64,000 nt of DNA from Sclerodactyla briareus (GCA_026419785.1 JAODTK010005679.1:124001-188000); one strand, 5' to 3'. Positions 47,736-61,257 are shown, numbered from the stretch's first letter. Notes: generated by a model not told the origin, from the sequence alone. Program-made: numbers and translations.

Positions 47736-48399
47736 GATTAGCTTATTCATGTGATCATTGTTTGAGCTGTTTACAAGATTAACATGATTAATTAGTACAT
47801 AACCAGCATAATACATGTTAATTACTTCAATTGCATAGTTGATGCAAACAAAATTCTAAAGTTTGCTACCATCAAGAAGACCAAAAAAACTATAAAAAAA
47901 TAATCATGTGATAGCTGGAACTTGTTGTTACATGTGCTGCACTGCATTGACATTTCAAGTACTCCAAAGATATTGTGATGTTTCGCATTATATCCACTGA
48001 GGTATAGCAATATCGTTTTAATTTATTGTTTACATACATTATTGGACCTAGCCGAATGCATGTCAAGGAAGACTACAAGTGTTGAATTGATGTAACTTGT
48101 ATGGTGCGAGTTTAGGTTTTTGAACATGATTGATTAGGAATATTTCTTTTTAGGACTGTATATATGTGATCGGCCACAAAAATAGTTAGCAAAGGGTCTA
48201 TAATCACTGCCGGCTAGTGGGTTCAACCCTAATTTGAGCTAACTGGCTTGTACTGCAACTGTGCAAGCCTGCATCTCTATTCAATGCAGTTACGAGTGCA
48301 TGTGTGGTGACATATTTTTCAGTAGCAAACATTGGTGACTTTAGCAGATTGCTCCGCTGATCCGATGTTTAGCCGGTTGTGCTATTATCGGCCTCATTT
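47736..48399 (+). other. ADK intron
   Basis: AT-rich intron sequence with no recognised element. Confidence 0.55.
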
Positions 48400-48500
48400 G
48401 TTGTCCGAGTGATTTATAGGTAGAGCCCTTTTTGTTCGCCTGAACTTTGTTCAAGGAGATGATATATGTGGTCACTTTGTTGTGTGTCTGTCTGTCTGTC

Positions 48501-48531
<31 letters not shown>

Positions 48532-49200
48532 GTCCGTCCGTCCGTCCGTCTGTCTGTCGTCTGTCTGTCTGTCTGTCTGTCCGTATGTGCGGTTAGAATC
48601 TCCTGGAACCGTGGAAGCTATCATGCTGGGACCTGCTTGTGAAGGTGCGCGGTGAAGTGTTGCCGATGTGCATCCACTTTGCGCCCAAAAGACCATACTC
48701 ATTGCATAAATTTGCATATTTAATGATAATTTGCCCGGAAGCTTGTGTACAAGATATCTCTTGATCGGTGATGCATTGGTGATGCCGTTTGGGGTATATA
48801 ACAACTATGAAGTGTACACGAACTGATTAGATCCTGGCATGATATATGACAATTAAAGTAGTCTAATTGCATCAATTCTGCGATATTTTTGAAGTTCGTT
48901 GGATTTTGACGAAACTTGGTGGAGATGGTTTATCTATAGTCTCCACTAATTTTACAGTAGTGACGAGGTCACCAAAGGTCATTTAATGTTGCTAATTTGC
49001 ATTCACCTAGTCTAATTTGCATAATTTTATGCAGATTTTAAAGTTGGTTGAATCCTCATGAAACTTGTAGAGATGGTACGGCGCTTGATTCCTGATAAAT
49101 AAAACCAACAAGCCCAAAGTCCACGTAAAGGTCATTTTAATGTGTCAATATGTTGCATAAATTATGCAATTTCGAAATTGTTAAATGCCAGGAACAATTG
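48400..49200. repeat. Dispersed repeat family R1 with TCTG microsatellite
   Basis: Starts with tcgcctgaactttgttcaag, then a (TCTG)/(TCCG) run at 48485-48582, cataaatttgcatatttaat, gatatctcttgatcgg, aactgattagatcctggc, and two rounds of tctaatttgcataattttat. The microsatellite is a standard part of the family: copies at 58318 and 63970 also carry TCTG units. Confidence 0.7.
48482..48582. repeat. (TCTG)n/(TCCG)n microsatellite
   Basis: About 24 tetranucleotide units with occasional loss of one base (tgtcgtctg). It is part of the R1 copy at 48400. Confidence 0.95.
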
Positions 49201-49529
49201 GGAAGAGAGCCAGTGTGGGTGCTCGTAGGATTTTCAGGAATTTTTGGGTTCAAGGGATCAAACCACATCTAAAAACAAGATCAAAAGGTCAAAGGTCAAG
49301 TTTTAAGGAGATATGCTTTATTTTAGGAGTTTATATGGCCAAAGAAATAAAACTGTCAATTTTGGGGTATGTGATAGAGCTCTGTGTGCTTCATAGACGT
49401 AACTAACTCCCGCTTCGATCTGACACCTAGTCTTCACGTTAAGGGGCAAAGGTCGATTTGAATAACTTTTGGGCGATAGCATAGGGCGTGTGTATCTGAT
49501 TACATAATGCTCTGGGGTTGGTGCATCAC

Positions 49530-49905
49530 ATCGAGGCAAGCATTTCTCATAAAAACCGTCATGTCATCAAAGGTCATTTTAGGTCACTCATGGACCAAGA
49601 ACTGCCAAATAATAACATTTCCTGCAATGGCTTCTAATGACTGTGTGTGATATGGGCTGGAATTTGGGGACATGCAGCATATTATCAATGGTAACATTTT
49701 TCATAAAACTGTAATGCATTAAAGGTCATTCAAGGTCACTTATCGACCAAATAATGCCAAATAATAACATTCCCTTTCCCTTCAATAGCCTCCAAAGACT
49801 GTTTTGTGATATGCTGATGTTTGGATACAAGGTGCTCATTTTTTTATATGATCGGAATATTTCATAAAACTGTTAATGTTATCCAAAGGCCATTCATTAT
49901 CCGAA
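49530..49905. repeat. Tandem repeat, about 160-base unit
   Basis: Two copies and part of a third of a unit with ttctcataaaaaccgtcatg, tcaaaggtcattttaggtca, gaccaa..tgccaaataataacatt and aatggcttctaatgactg. Starts near 49543, 49707 and 49858. No gene. Confidence 0.75.
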
Positions 49906-50559
49906 TCTCGTAAAATCGCCCCTACCAAACTCCATACATGTTTTGGATTAGTTATTCCCCTCTCGGCTACCCATTTAAAATGGTAATAGTCTAGCTCAGC
50001 ATCCTATCATAAGCGAACTATCTATTGAATTTTACTCCTTGCAACTTCCACTGTCAACCTCTTCAGGTAGGTATTTCCATTCATCTTAACTATAATTCCT
50101 ATCTTTAACAGACGAGATTTCATTTTTGTCTTATTTCACCTTCATGGGCCATACCTGTTGACAAAATGTAGAGTAACCATGGGTTGCACAATTGATTGAA
50201 GCACTGAGTTACAGTGGAATCCCCCTACTGTATATCACCTATATATAGCCACAGTCCAGCAATACAGTAGGGCCATGTCAACAGGCAACAGCCTGAGGGT
50301 GTCAGGGTACACCAAGGGAATGCTGCAAGAGCTGTGAAGAGGAGTGGGGGTGAACTCCCGCGGGAGAGTTACTGGAAAGTAAGTAGTAGTAGTAGATGAT
50401 ATATAAAGTGCATACTCTTTGGATGATAGATGCTATTGCTATAGTTCTTTTTTGTTTCATTCCATCACCACTTATTTCATAATTATTCCCTATATAAAAT
50501 GCATAAGAATATTATTACATTATTATTGACATAGACTGGAGGTCATTCAGTGGTGTCTA
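49906..50559 (+). other. ADK intron
   Basis: No element recognised. A short agtagtagtagatgat repeat lies near 50385. Confidence 0.5.
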
Positions 50560-50775
50560 TTTTGCATAGTTCTTCCAAATTTCAAAGTTCGTTTGATTTC
50601 TATGCCACTTTCGAGAGATTGAGAATATTTGAAGTCAGAGAAACTGGGTCAATGGAATTTCCGTGGAATTGTCCTATGTTACATGGTAATTGGTGCATGG
50701 GTGATTTAAAAGAACAAATCACTGATCGCGCAACCCAGGCGAGTCACTGGGGCGCGATGCTTGTGTACGAATTGG
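50560..50775. repeat. Dispersed repeat family R1, 3' fragment
   Basis: Contains ttccaaatttcaaagttcg and aaatcactgatcgcgcaacc, caggcgagtcactggggcgc. It stops where the AAGCCTGAAA cluster begins. Confidence 0.6.
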
Positions 50776-50779
50776 GAAG

Positions 50780-51040
50780 TGGACAGGCTTAATTTTCAAG
50801 CTTATTTCATGCTTATATTTCAGGCTTACAAAATCAAACACTAAAATTGAACAAGCAGGAAAATTAAGCTTGAAATTCTAGTGGGTTTCAGGCTATAGCC
50901 TGAAAAGGAGCAGATCCAGGCTAAGTGAATCAAGCCTGAAATCCTGGTCGATTTCAGCCTAAGCCTGAAAATTGCTGTCATTGCAAATTCAATGCTTAAA
51001 TAAGCCTGAAATATGGTGGTTCCAGGCTTAATTCCAGTTG
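50780..51040. repeat. AAGCCTGAAA repeat cluster, left
   Basis: Many copies, in both orientations, of aagcctgaaa/tttcaggctt and related aagcttgaaa. A second cluster lies at 52700-53075. The sequence between holds the tRNA-Ala SINE and otherwise nothing recognised. Confidence 0.7.
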
Positions 51041-51204
51041 GGGATCATGGCCAGTTTTTGAAAAAATGATGAAAGAAAACTGCTGGCCTGATATTTATGC
51101 TTATAATATATAGCAGATAGGTTTACCAATTTTGGGTACCTGTTAAATTTCGATTGGTACACAAATTGTAAGATAAAGGTGGGTGGAGGAGTGGGTAAGA
51201 GAAG

Positions 51205-51715
51205 GTTTGATTTGATTTGATTGCTACGGGTTCAGGAAGCACAATGGGACTTCATCGTGGAACCTAACCGAATTTTTGATCGTGGATGGAACCGGCGAAC
51301 TCGCCTTCTCTTCTTCGAGACTAGTGCTCAGATGATATCGAGGCAGGAGGGCACACCAATCCCTGCTCCCGGGACCGCAATTTTACGTCCCATCCGACGG
51401 AGATCAGTGAACTCAAGGACCTGACCACTTTTATCAGAACCTGGAGGAGCGGAAGATATTCGACGCGACTGCTCAAAGCCCGACCAACGAGACCTATTGC
51501 AAGTGCCCCGAAACAACCCCACGAAATTACCAAGCCCACCGCCCAACAGCAGGACCAGGGGAACTAAGACCAGGAAACACGCCAGTTCAAACTGCAAATA
51601 CAGCCAATTCTGGAAAAAACGCCCGGTGTGATCGGCTGAGAATTCGAACCCGGGACCCTGCTTGCATGCAAAGCGCACACTGATACCGCTCTACTATTCT
51701 CCACCCCAGGTGGAC
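51205..51715 (-). mobile_element. tRNA-Ala(TGC)-derived SINE
   Basis: On the minus strand, the head (51715-51635) reads gtagagcggtatcagtgtgc, gctttgcatgcaagc and then gggtcccgggttcgaattctc. This resembles tRNA-Ala with anticodon loop tttgcat and an RNA polymerase III B box GGTTCGAATTC. A body of about 400 bases follows and ends in a short aatcaaatcaaatcaaacc tail at 51205-51222. A second copy at 46755-47125 shows it is a dispersed family. Confidence 0.8.
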
Positions 51716-52689
51716 TCATATGGTAAAATTAATTGGTGCATTAATTTTCCTCATATGTTTTAAAAAACATAGGCGTAATCCTTAGTGCTTATACTATAAC
51801 CCTGTGGGTAGACTCTCAGCAACATTCTCAATTATGGGCTAGTAAAGTATGTGCTACTGGTTTTTTTTAAAGTTATTTTCTGCATCATTTTCTGCCATAT
51901 ACCTTTGAGGAATATTATGTATGACAGTTTAGTGATAAGAGCTTGCTTGTTTGAAACCTGACCCTTGTCTAGGCTACAATCACCTTCAAATGAGTCATGA
52001 AACCATGGCAAATATGAAACAATTTATTGAGCTATGATCATTTACAAACTAAAGAAAAACTCACCATATAATTTACAATCTTAGCACTTACCCAATTAGC
52101 AACTTATGTCTAGCTAGAAAGTAGAAGCTTGGTCTAACTGAAACATTTGACATTATATTTATTAGATGGCATTCACAGTTAGTATCAGCAAGAGCACAAT
52201 TGAAAAATTAAGAAGCTGCATATGGGGCCTATTTGTTTGTTTGTTTTCAGTTTTGATACAAACACCATTCAATCCTATGCAGACCTGCTAACAGAAACCT
52301 ACTATCATGTTTCATAATTCATTACTTTATTTCAGAGCATGTGATGCGCTTCTAACTTAAACTACTTCTAATTCCATACCATTCAAATCCAATTTCTGTA
52401 TTGTTATTAGTTATATATAGATGTACTCACCCGACATTTCAAATTTGAAATTCCTTTAGATGACTGCTCTCAATTAATTAATTCCATCATCTGTATGCTG
52501 ACAAATAGTTACTGCAAAGCCGTCTGTTGTACTACACAGAGAACACACGGTCATCAACTCATCCCACCTGGTGAACTGACCCTTTGTTCTCTGCCACAGG
52601 TAATTTGAACTTCCCCCCAAACAAATTATTCCTTAACACTAACCAATCCAGTGTTTCTGACTGTTACCCCATTCATCTCACATTCCCAT
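51716..52689 (+). other. ADK intron
   Basis: AT-rich sequence between the SINE and the right AAGCCTGAAA cluster; no coding features seen. If the two clusters are the ends of one element, this is part of its interior. Confidence 0.5.
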
Positions 52690-53075
52690 AATGCCAGTAT
52701 GAAAACCTGAAATTCCTGAAGAAGCCTGAAATTTGTTCTATGGCATCCACCATACTAACATCTGTGTGTTTTTATTATCGAAATATCTAAGTTCTGAGGT
52801 TGCTTGTAAACAACACTCCAAAATATCCTCTCCCTTCACTGTGGCAGCCCAAAATTCCCTGGGAAACAAGTTCATCTTGTCAGTTAGCCTGAACTTTAGC
52901 CTTCAAATACGCTGAAATACGCATGAAAAGATTCAAGTAGGGCTGAAGTATTTTTAAGCCTGTTGAGCCTATATTAAGTTCAGTTTTAGCTTGAAATTGC
53001 AGAAAAGCAGACCAGCAGGCTCATTTCAAGCACAAAACAGGCTTAACTCTGACTTATTTCATACTTGATTTCCAA
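52690..53075. repeat. AAGCCTGAAA repeat cluster, right
   Basis: Further copies of aagcctgaaatt, ttagcctgaactttag, tttaagcctgttgagcct and tttcaagcacaaaacaggct. With the cluster at 50780-51040 it may form the subterminal repeats of one DNA element of about 2.3 kb. The dispersed GGCGATCGCC family stops just before the left cluster and resumes just after the right one. Confidence 0.65.
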
Positions 53076-53089
53076 AAGGGAGGGGTCAA

Positions 53090-53765
53090 TATCTGATTTT
53101 CGTTTCGCCTGAACTTTGTTCCAAGGAGAGACATAATAGCGTCACTTCGTCAGGTTACACCTGCAGTACCTCTGGTGTTTGAGATAGCTGGTGGGGTGGG
53201 GGTGGGGGAGTAACTCCCTTGGGCGCGGTATAGTGGAATTTTAATGGGTGCACACTGGTATATACAGACAAACTTTATATTAGATAGGACCAGTATTTCA
53301 CTAGAGCTGTGGTCCCTACCTTTAAGTCTCGCCAAAATGTTAACATTGAATCAGGTCACTAGGGGTTAGGCATGTGTATCAATTAGTGCTTCATTCATCC
53401 AATGTTCAAGTTAGTTGAATTCCTGAAATGTCTTAAGTGTGGTTCACAATTGGTCCTGAGATAGTTGAACGATAATCGGTCAACAGGAAAGTGATTATTG
53501 TCTAATTTGCATAATTAGGCAGATCTTATCACTTTTCCACAAAACTTATATGGTAACAGTGTCAATAATCATCCTTTATCGATTTGAAATTGGGTCACTG
53601 AATTAGTAGGTGTTTGCCTGTCACATGCTAATCCAAAATCTAAAAGCAACTCATTAAATGCCTGTAATTTGTTCGCATTGTGACTAATAGAGAAAACACT
53701 GATCGCGTAACCAGGCGAGACCTGGGGGCCGGTCGCCTTGTTGTTCTGTTTTTTTTTTTTTCTGA
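53090..53765. repeat. Dispersed repeat family R1, copy
   Basis: Starts tttcgcctgaactttgttcc, runs through tctaatttgcataattaggc and ends actgatcgcgtaaccaggcg, gccggtcgccttgttgttc and a T run (53747-53761). The start and end phrases define a unit of roughly 0.65-0.9 kb. Confidence 0.7.
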
Positions 53766-53955
53766 TATTTCACAATATGTGCAATATACAAATAAAACAT
53801 TACTTGAATATTGGACTTGTGACTATACGTTGGACCAGTTTGTCTTTCTTCTTCCTCTTCAATATAAATTGAGACTCACTTCATCCTCACAAAGACCCTC
53901 CAAATCATGGTAAAACAATTCTGGATCAAATAATGGTTGTTCTTGTATTTGCAAG

Positions 53956-54123
53956 GGCTCCACGACCGTATCCCCCGTGCCCATGGTCGCTCACTCGTCA
54001 AGCACGCAGCCTAAAGGAACAAGATCTCTACTATGAACTATCGGCACATTCCTCTCTCAGTTTTTCAAGGACCAGCAGATGTCTGTCTGCCTACGTTGAT
54101 TATCTCTTTTGGGAATGCAAACG
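53956..54123 (+). CDS. ADK: Adenosine kinase, NLSAPF / LFGN exon
   Basis: The exon starts after ttgcaag and reads TTVSP, then KHAA, NKI, TMN, LSA, FLSQFFKDQQMSV, P(Y)VDYLFGNAN across all three frames, ending at acg|gtaagc. Human ADK has [52 protein letters not shown]. At least four one-base insertions or deletions are needed to keep one frame, for example at gcacattcc (one C missing for APF) and cttttggg (one T too many for LFG). The LSAPF and LFGN landmarks are highly characteristic of the family. It is located about 7.3 kb after the previous exon. Confidence 0.85.
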
Positions 54124-54339
54124 GTAAGCTAGAAGATGTGGCCGTGAAACGCTACTTTACAGACATGGGAAGAGGTAGATCAATGTTCGGGGGGTGTCCA
54201 TACTGGAGATCTTACGGATGTTTTTTTTTTTTTAACTGGGCAGTAAAGCTATCTAAGCGGAAGGCCACTGCAGGGTCCCCACAAGAAATTGTGATTCTCG
54301 GGACCCTAAATCCTGGAAATGTGTCCTAGAGACCCGTTT

Positions 54340-54515
54340 TGGGTCATGAATTGCAGTTTTATCCCAGGATTGCCACTATCCACAGGCTGAAGAAACGTTT
54401 CCGTTGCCTTTAGAGGGAGTGTAGGCGATTTGAATCCGGGACCATCATTGTGGGAAGTATCTTGCATCTCTACAACTACTGTATCCCTCCTTTCTAAATA
54501 CCGTTCCTCTCCCAT
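54340..54515 (-). mobile_element. tRNA-Gly-like SINE head (candidate)
   Basis: The minus strand has gttgtagagatgcaagatac, ttcccaca and ggtcccggattcaaatc, resembling the D arm, anticodon loop (CCC) and B box of tRNA-Gly. It is diverged and has no clear body. Confidence 0.4.
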
Positions 54516-54964
54516 TTAGCGCCCTCCAACCTTTTTCCAAGTATGGAAACATCTACCAACTTCTTTCAAGATGTGGAAGCACTGCTGTGCGCATGACATG
54601 ATCAGGAGAAACAATAGGCTCCGTTAACCTTTACTGTATCCCTAAGTACCGTTCAGTAGAGTCAGAAGGCAGATATATTTGATTAATTACTGAGGTAATC
54701 ATTTGTAATGTCCTGATATAATATCCTCCACTTGACCCTAAATACAAAGTGACTCAGGCTTAGTCAGAAAATGTGCTAGACACACCCCACGGTTTGTGAA
54801 CAGAAATTGTTCTAGCAAAGTTTATGCAGTTCACCTGGATTGGCATACATCTTGCCCGGTTGCTATTATCTCCTATGAGGAGTGTGTTCTTGAGTAGTTT
54901 ACAAGTGCCGGTAAAATTGAACTTTGTCTTCCGTCTGTGGTACTGGTACCCACATGTTTTGGTG

Positions 54965-55142
54965 CACAGGGTTCCCGGACAATCACCCCCCCCTGACAAT
55001 TCCCACCCGGACAATTCCACTTGGACACTTCCACCAAAACGTGACCCTAAGTTCAGACCCCAACCTAATTTGACCACAAAAATCATTTCCGTTGAAATTT
55101 GTCCGGGTGGGAATTGTCCGTGTGGGAATGTCCCGGTCACGG
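54965..55142. mobile_element. Small hairpin element with GGACAATTCCC repeats
   Basis: The left arm (54968-55030) has ccggacaatc, gacaattcccacccggacaa and ttccacttggacac. The right arm (55090-55140) has the reverse complement, ttgtccgggtgggaattgtc followed by cgtgtgggaatgtcccgg. The two arms contain a perfect 20-base inverted match and are built from a 15-17 base unit, with a spacer of about 75 bases. It looks like a miniature foldback element. Confidence 0.75.
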
Positions 55143-55864
55143 TTCACAGAGTATTATAGGAGACACGACATCCACCTGCGGACACGGACAGGTTTGTATT
55201 TGCAGGACACTATTGGACAGACATGGCACATCTCCTTGTGGATAATTCCACTCACAGTTCCAGTTCAAAATGTCATAGGGATCTTATTCATCAAAACTAT
55301 ACCACCTACCAGTGCACGTCCTTTTAAAATAATTCAGTTTCAGTGATTAAATCTTAATTCCAGGAGAATGTGTTCTATAATACCTTGACTGCTCATTGTG
55401 TAGTTCAGCCTATCAGGCCATGGAATTACATGTGTATATGGTCCCCCAAGATGAGTATCCGTCAATGGGTCAATTTTATGAAAAATGGGGCAACTTGTGA
55501 AATGGTTTTTGCTACTTTCAGCTTGTATGTTGTATGTGCAGCTTGCAAGTCTGACAAGCTGAATTCAAACCAATTTAGAAAAGACAAATTCTCGATCCAA
55601 ACTTGGTAGGTAGTTCTCCCCATGATGAGAGTGCAGGGTGGCTGTTCATTCTAGTATGAATAATGCTAAACGAAGATGAATTTTGTGGCAATTTGAAAAA
55701 AAGGAGAGAAAATACCTCGTATCGGAGTTCAGGAACAATGTGGGGGGTGGGGGGGGGGTTGTTCTGAGAGTGGTGTCACTGTTAGCAGCCATCTGCCATG
55801 GGCAGGGAAGACGGGGGAGGCACTCAAAGGGGGACATGGCAGGGGTGCTCAGGCATGCCATGCC
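55143..55864 (+). other. ADK intron
   Basis: No element recognised apart from a G-rich tract at 55741-55760. Confidence 0.5.
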
Positions 55865-55960
55865 TCACTGAACAGTGAGGATTAACAACCTGATGCCCCA
55901 AAATCGTGGACCTCCCACGGGAGACCAGGGTCGATTACGAGTCGGGTGGACATCAGAGAC
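55865..55960 (+). mobile_element. tRNA-Gly-like SINE head (candidate)
   Basis: The + strand reads gtggacctcccacgggagac then cagggtcgattacgagtc, resembling the anticodon arm (CTCCCAC) and T arm of tRNA-Gly. The 5' half does not fold well, so it is a relic and not a tRNA gene. Confidence 0.35.
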
Positions 55961-56214
55961 TTTGAAAATGGTACCCATGGTCTTCTTGCGTGGTGCAGAG
56001 AAAAACGAGGGGAGGACACGTGCAAGTTGCCGTCTGCGTGTGTGGCTGTGATACCCACAACCCTCATTATGGTACCGCCAAAAGAGGACATTGCATGATT
56101 CCGTGGCTCTTGTCCGTGAAGGGTCTGCAAGTGGTTTGCCTACAAAGAGGAATCTGTGGCAGTAGATACTGTATGCAAAGTCCCGCCGATTGCATTGATT
56201 GTTCTCTGTTTCAG

Positions 56215-56252
56215 GAATTTGCTACCTTGGTGTATAAAGAACAGAACATGGG
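56215..56252 (+). CDS. ADK: Adenosine kinase, small linker exon (candidate)
   Basis: This is a candidate micro-exon of about 38 bases after a good acceptor (gttctctgtttcag), reading EFATLVYKEQNMG and followed by a gtaatt donor. It fills the place of human EAATFAREQGFE between the LFGNE and TKDIKE exons. The FA residues and the length fit. The donor phase does not join cleanly to the next exon unless one G of the GGGG run is missing, which would agree with homopolymer errors elsewhere in the gene. The assignment rests on position and weak similarity. Confidence 0.5.
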
Positions 56253-58047
<1,795 letters not shown>

Positions 58048-58259
58048 TGAGTGCATGCCCTCTAGTTTACCAAGTCATGAGAATCATTATGGACATGTCA
58101 TTTATGTCATAGCAAACCAAAGAAGAAAACTGATGTTACAACATCTCAACATCACAATGTCTTCTTAAGAAAACTCGCATTCAACTGAAAAACTGTATTA
58201 AAATTCTGTATAGGCCTGTTACAGAATTTTTGGTAGTGTATGATAGTACACAGACAATG

Positions 58260-58625
58260 CTCCAAATGATTTTTGTCTTGCCTGAAAGGAGAAGAGAAGC
58301 ATATTAATTACGTTGTCTGTGTGTATCTGTCTGTCTGTATTGTCTGGCGGCTGTGGGGTTCAACTATCTCCGAATCGTGGAAGCCGTCATGCGGGCACTT
58401 TTGTGGAGGGTGCCGATTTGTCGAGTGCATCCATCCTTTTGACCCAAAGACCCATACTAATTTGCATAATTTTCATATTTAATGAAAATTGGCCAGGAAA
58501 GCGTGTGGAAAAGCATATTCTTGATCGGTAGTGCTTTTGGTTATTGCAGTTCAGGGTATATAACAACGGAAGTGTACACAAACTGATTAGATTTCTGGCC
58601 ACATACCAGAGAATGTTCTAACAGC
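58260..58625. repeat. Dispersed repeat family R1, 5' fragment
   Basis: Contains tttttgtcttgcctgaaagg, a short tctgtctgtctg run, catactaatttgcataattt and aactgattagatttctggcc, in the same order as 48400-48840. Confidence 0.65.
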
Positions 58626-59139
58626 CGTAACTTTGGTGTTCAGGAATTTTCGTCCGAGGTCCCACTTGGGCCCAAGGCCCATTTATGAAATTCACAAAAT
58701 AGTCTAGGAGTGCCTATCCTCCCACAAGCGGCAATTGATTTTCTTCAAAGTACATGTATGGTCATTGGCTAGAGGGCCAGTTGGGGGTGGGGTTGAGAGT
58801 TTTGAGCCCCAAATACCGCCACAAATTGGGGATCTTACAAATGCTGTGGACAGTGATGATGTTTGATCATACGAAGGTGTAATAGCCGTTCCTTCGTGCC
58901 CAGAGATTAGGACCCAAGGCCCAGTAGGGCCCAACATATGGAATATTTATGACTGCAAAGACCATATTTGGCCATATGAAGACCAAGGTTCAAACGTTGT
59001 TGTTACAGGGGCACGATAGCCATTTTTTAAACTGCCTTTTTGGTCTCATGGTCTTGACCATTCATTACAGAATTGTACATTTGGGTCTCGGTACATTGGA
59101 GTGAGTTTGAAGGTACAGCCCATCGGGTGCCTAGTTTTT

Positions 59140-60055
59140 GTCTCGAAAATTCAGAAGGGGGACTTAGTGGTCACATGGCAGTGTTGATGTGTTGTGTGCG
59201 CGTGTTTGTGTGGTCACACTTTCTCGTTAGCAGGATATCTTTTGAACGGTAGGGCAATTGCGAAAACATTTCAGGAGGTGGTAGCATCGGGGTGGGTGAA
59301 CACGATCTGAATAGATTTCGGGCACAAAAATCACTATTAAGTAATAATTAGCATATTTTATGGATTTAGGTTTAGGCTAGGGAGCAGATTACGGATGAAC
59401 AGTAGGTGCTATGGTGACTGGGATTGCCACATAGTGCGGGATATAGATCGCTGAACGGATTAGACTTTTCAGCGTGTTGAAATTGAAAATAAGGTTGTCT
59501 AATTTGCATAATTTATGCCGAAAATTGGATTTTCACAAAACTTGGGGAATCTGGGCTACCTTCAGTCCCAAAACTATTTAACACGGGATGCAGGGTCAAT
59601 AGAGGTCATTCAAACCATACCTAATTTGCATAATTTATGGGAAATCTTTAAGTTGCTTGGTTTTTCATGAAACGTGGTGAGTATGGTTTACCTCAAGTTT
59701 TCAAAAATTCTAACATGGATTCAGGGTCACTGGAGGTCATTCAAGTGTGCTAATTGCATAATTTAGCGTAATTTTTTAAAGTTTGCCAGATTTTCGTGAA
59801 ACTTGGTTAATTGCTGAGTTTGCATAATTGAGGCAATCTTAGTCACATTCCACAAGTCATTAATAATCAGTCCTTTAGAATTTGAATTGGTCACTGATTA
59901 GTAGCGGTTCTGTTGTAAATGCTAAATAACGAAATATGTAAGCGGACACATGAATGCCTTGTAATTGTTGCCATGGTGACGAATGGAGAAGTAAAAACCA
60001 CCGATGACGCAACCAGGCGAGACACTGGGGGCGATTGCCTTGTGAATCATAGGTA
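59140..60055. repeat. Dispersed repeat family R1, near full-length copy
   Basis: Order: gtcacactttctcgttagca, aacacgatctgaatagattt, three rounds of taatttgcataatttatg, then ctgattagtagcggttctgt, accaccgatgacgcaaccag and gcgagacactgggggcgatt, gccttgtg. This copy links the 5' and 3' pieces seen separately elsewhere. Confidence 0.7.
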
Positions 60056-60982
60056 GCACCTGGAATGGAAAAAGGAATTTAAGCCCTGCAAAATTAGAAC
60101 CATAGCGAACTGATCTCTTTTGTTGGCAATTCTGATGCACAGAAACTAATGCTTAAGCCTCAGCCAATACTTGCTCAAGCAGACAGGTCCGCCAGCGACA
60201 GTTCCAATTAAAAAAGGGGACAATCCAGACTGCCCATGGAATCTACATAGTAATGCTGTTTTATGCCTCATAATAACCAAAAAACGAAAATAGGCATCAT
60301 CAAAATAGGCTGAAGACATCTTTAAATAGTTTGTGAATGGTTTGTAAGTTTTTATTACGATCCCAGCTATAGTTCCGTGTTACTGGCGTTTTCAAAAAGA
60401 ATTTTCCACAATTATACAGGGAGGGGATCCTGATGGTCCTCTTGTGATGTCACGAGGCGGCAAAATTTGCAGCTCACGCGGATCGGCTATATTCACATGG
60501 ACCATTGGCCATTAAGGATACTCTCGGCTAGAGCAGGTTGTGGGTTCCTTTGAAGACTCGACTCAAGTCCTTCTGTGGCTAAGAGGAGCATATAGAGAGT
60601 ATGAAGCGTCTCATCTCGCACTCCGCAGGCCAGGGAAGTTTGCCGCAGATTGCTCATGTATGGTCCAAAACAACACTGATCACTGATCATGTGAGCAAGT
60701 ACTTGATCATGGTATTATGTGTAAAGAGAATGCAACTGTAGTCACACCTAGAGGGACTCGGGGAGACATGACATCATTGACAGAATTCATAGCACATGTG
60801 ACCACGGTTAGTTAGCAAGCACAGATGACTTAATCTGAATGTGGGTAGGCCGGGTAGGGACTGTGGATGAACAGAGTTAGCCAATCAAGGACATCTCTAC
60901 GTAAAGTATACAGGTGTTGTGTATTACTAACTTAACCTGTGAAATGAGCTAGTGATTTGAAAGTGATAAGATAAATGGGGGG
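60056..60982 (+). other. ADK intron
   Basis: No element recognised up to the minisatellite at 60983. Confidence 0.5.
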
Positions 60983-61155
60983 TACACGTCATCAGTCCAA
61001 CACGTCATCAGTCCGACACATCGTCAGTCCAACACGTCGTCAGTCCAACACGTCATCAGTCCGACACATCGTCAGTCCAACACGTCATCAGTCCGACACA
61101 TCGTCAGTCCGACACATCGTCAGTCCGACAGGTCGTTAGTCTGACGCATCTCAGT
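60983..61155. repeat. 15-bp minisatellite, block 1
   Basis: About 11 copies of a 15-16 base unit, cacgtcatcagtccgacac, with A/G exchanges at fixed sites (acacgtcatcagtcc, gacacatcgtcagtcc). It lies in the ADK intron, 440 bases before the catalytic exon. Confidence 0.95.
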
Positions 61156-61257
61156 CCGCAATACAGGACACAAGATCAGTATAGAGCTGCAAAAATTGAG
61201 TCGCCAGTCCGACAAGTTGTCAGTCTGGCAAAAGTACAGTACACACTAACAATAGGT
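61156..61257. repeat. Composite spacer repeat next to minisatellite
   Basis: Holds cagtccgcaatacagg, cacaagatcagtata, gagctgcaaaaa, gtcgccagtccgacaag and agtacagtacacacta. The same order recurs at 61410-61530, so this and the flanking minisatellite form a larger direct repeat of about 270-370 bases. Confidence 0.75.

Noticed and set aside
48472-48804. Minus-strand frame with repeated TDRQTD
   Set aside because: Translation of the TCTG microsatellite.
51630-51715. Possible functional tRNA-Ala gene
   Set aside because: The anticodon and T arm are good, but the acceptor stem does not pair and a long body with tail is attached, so it is a SINE.
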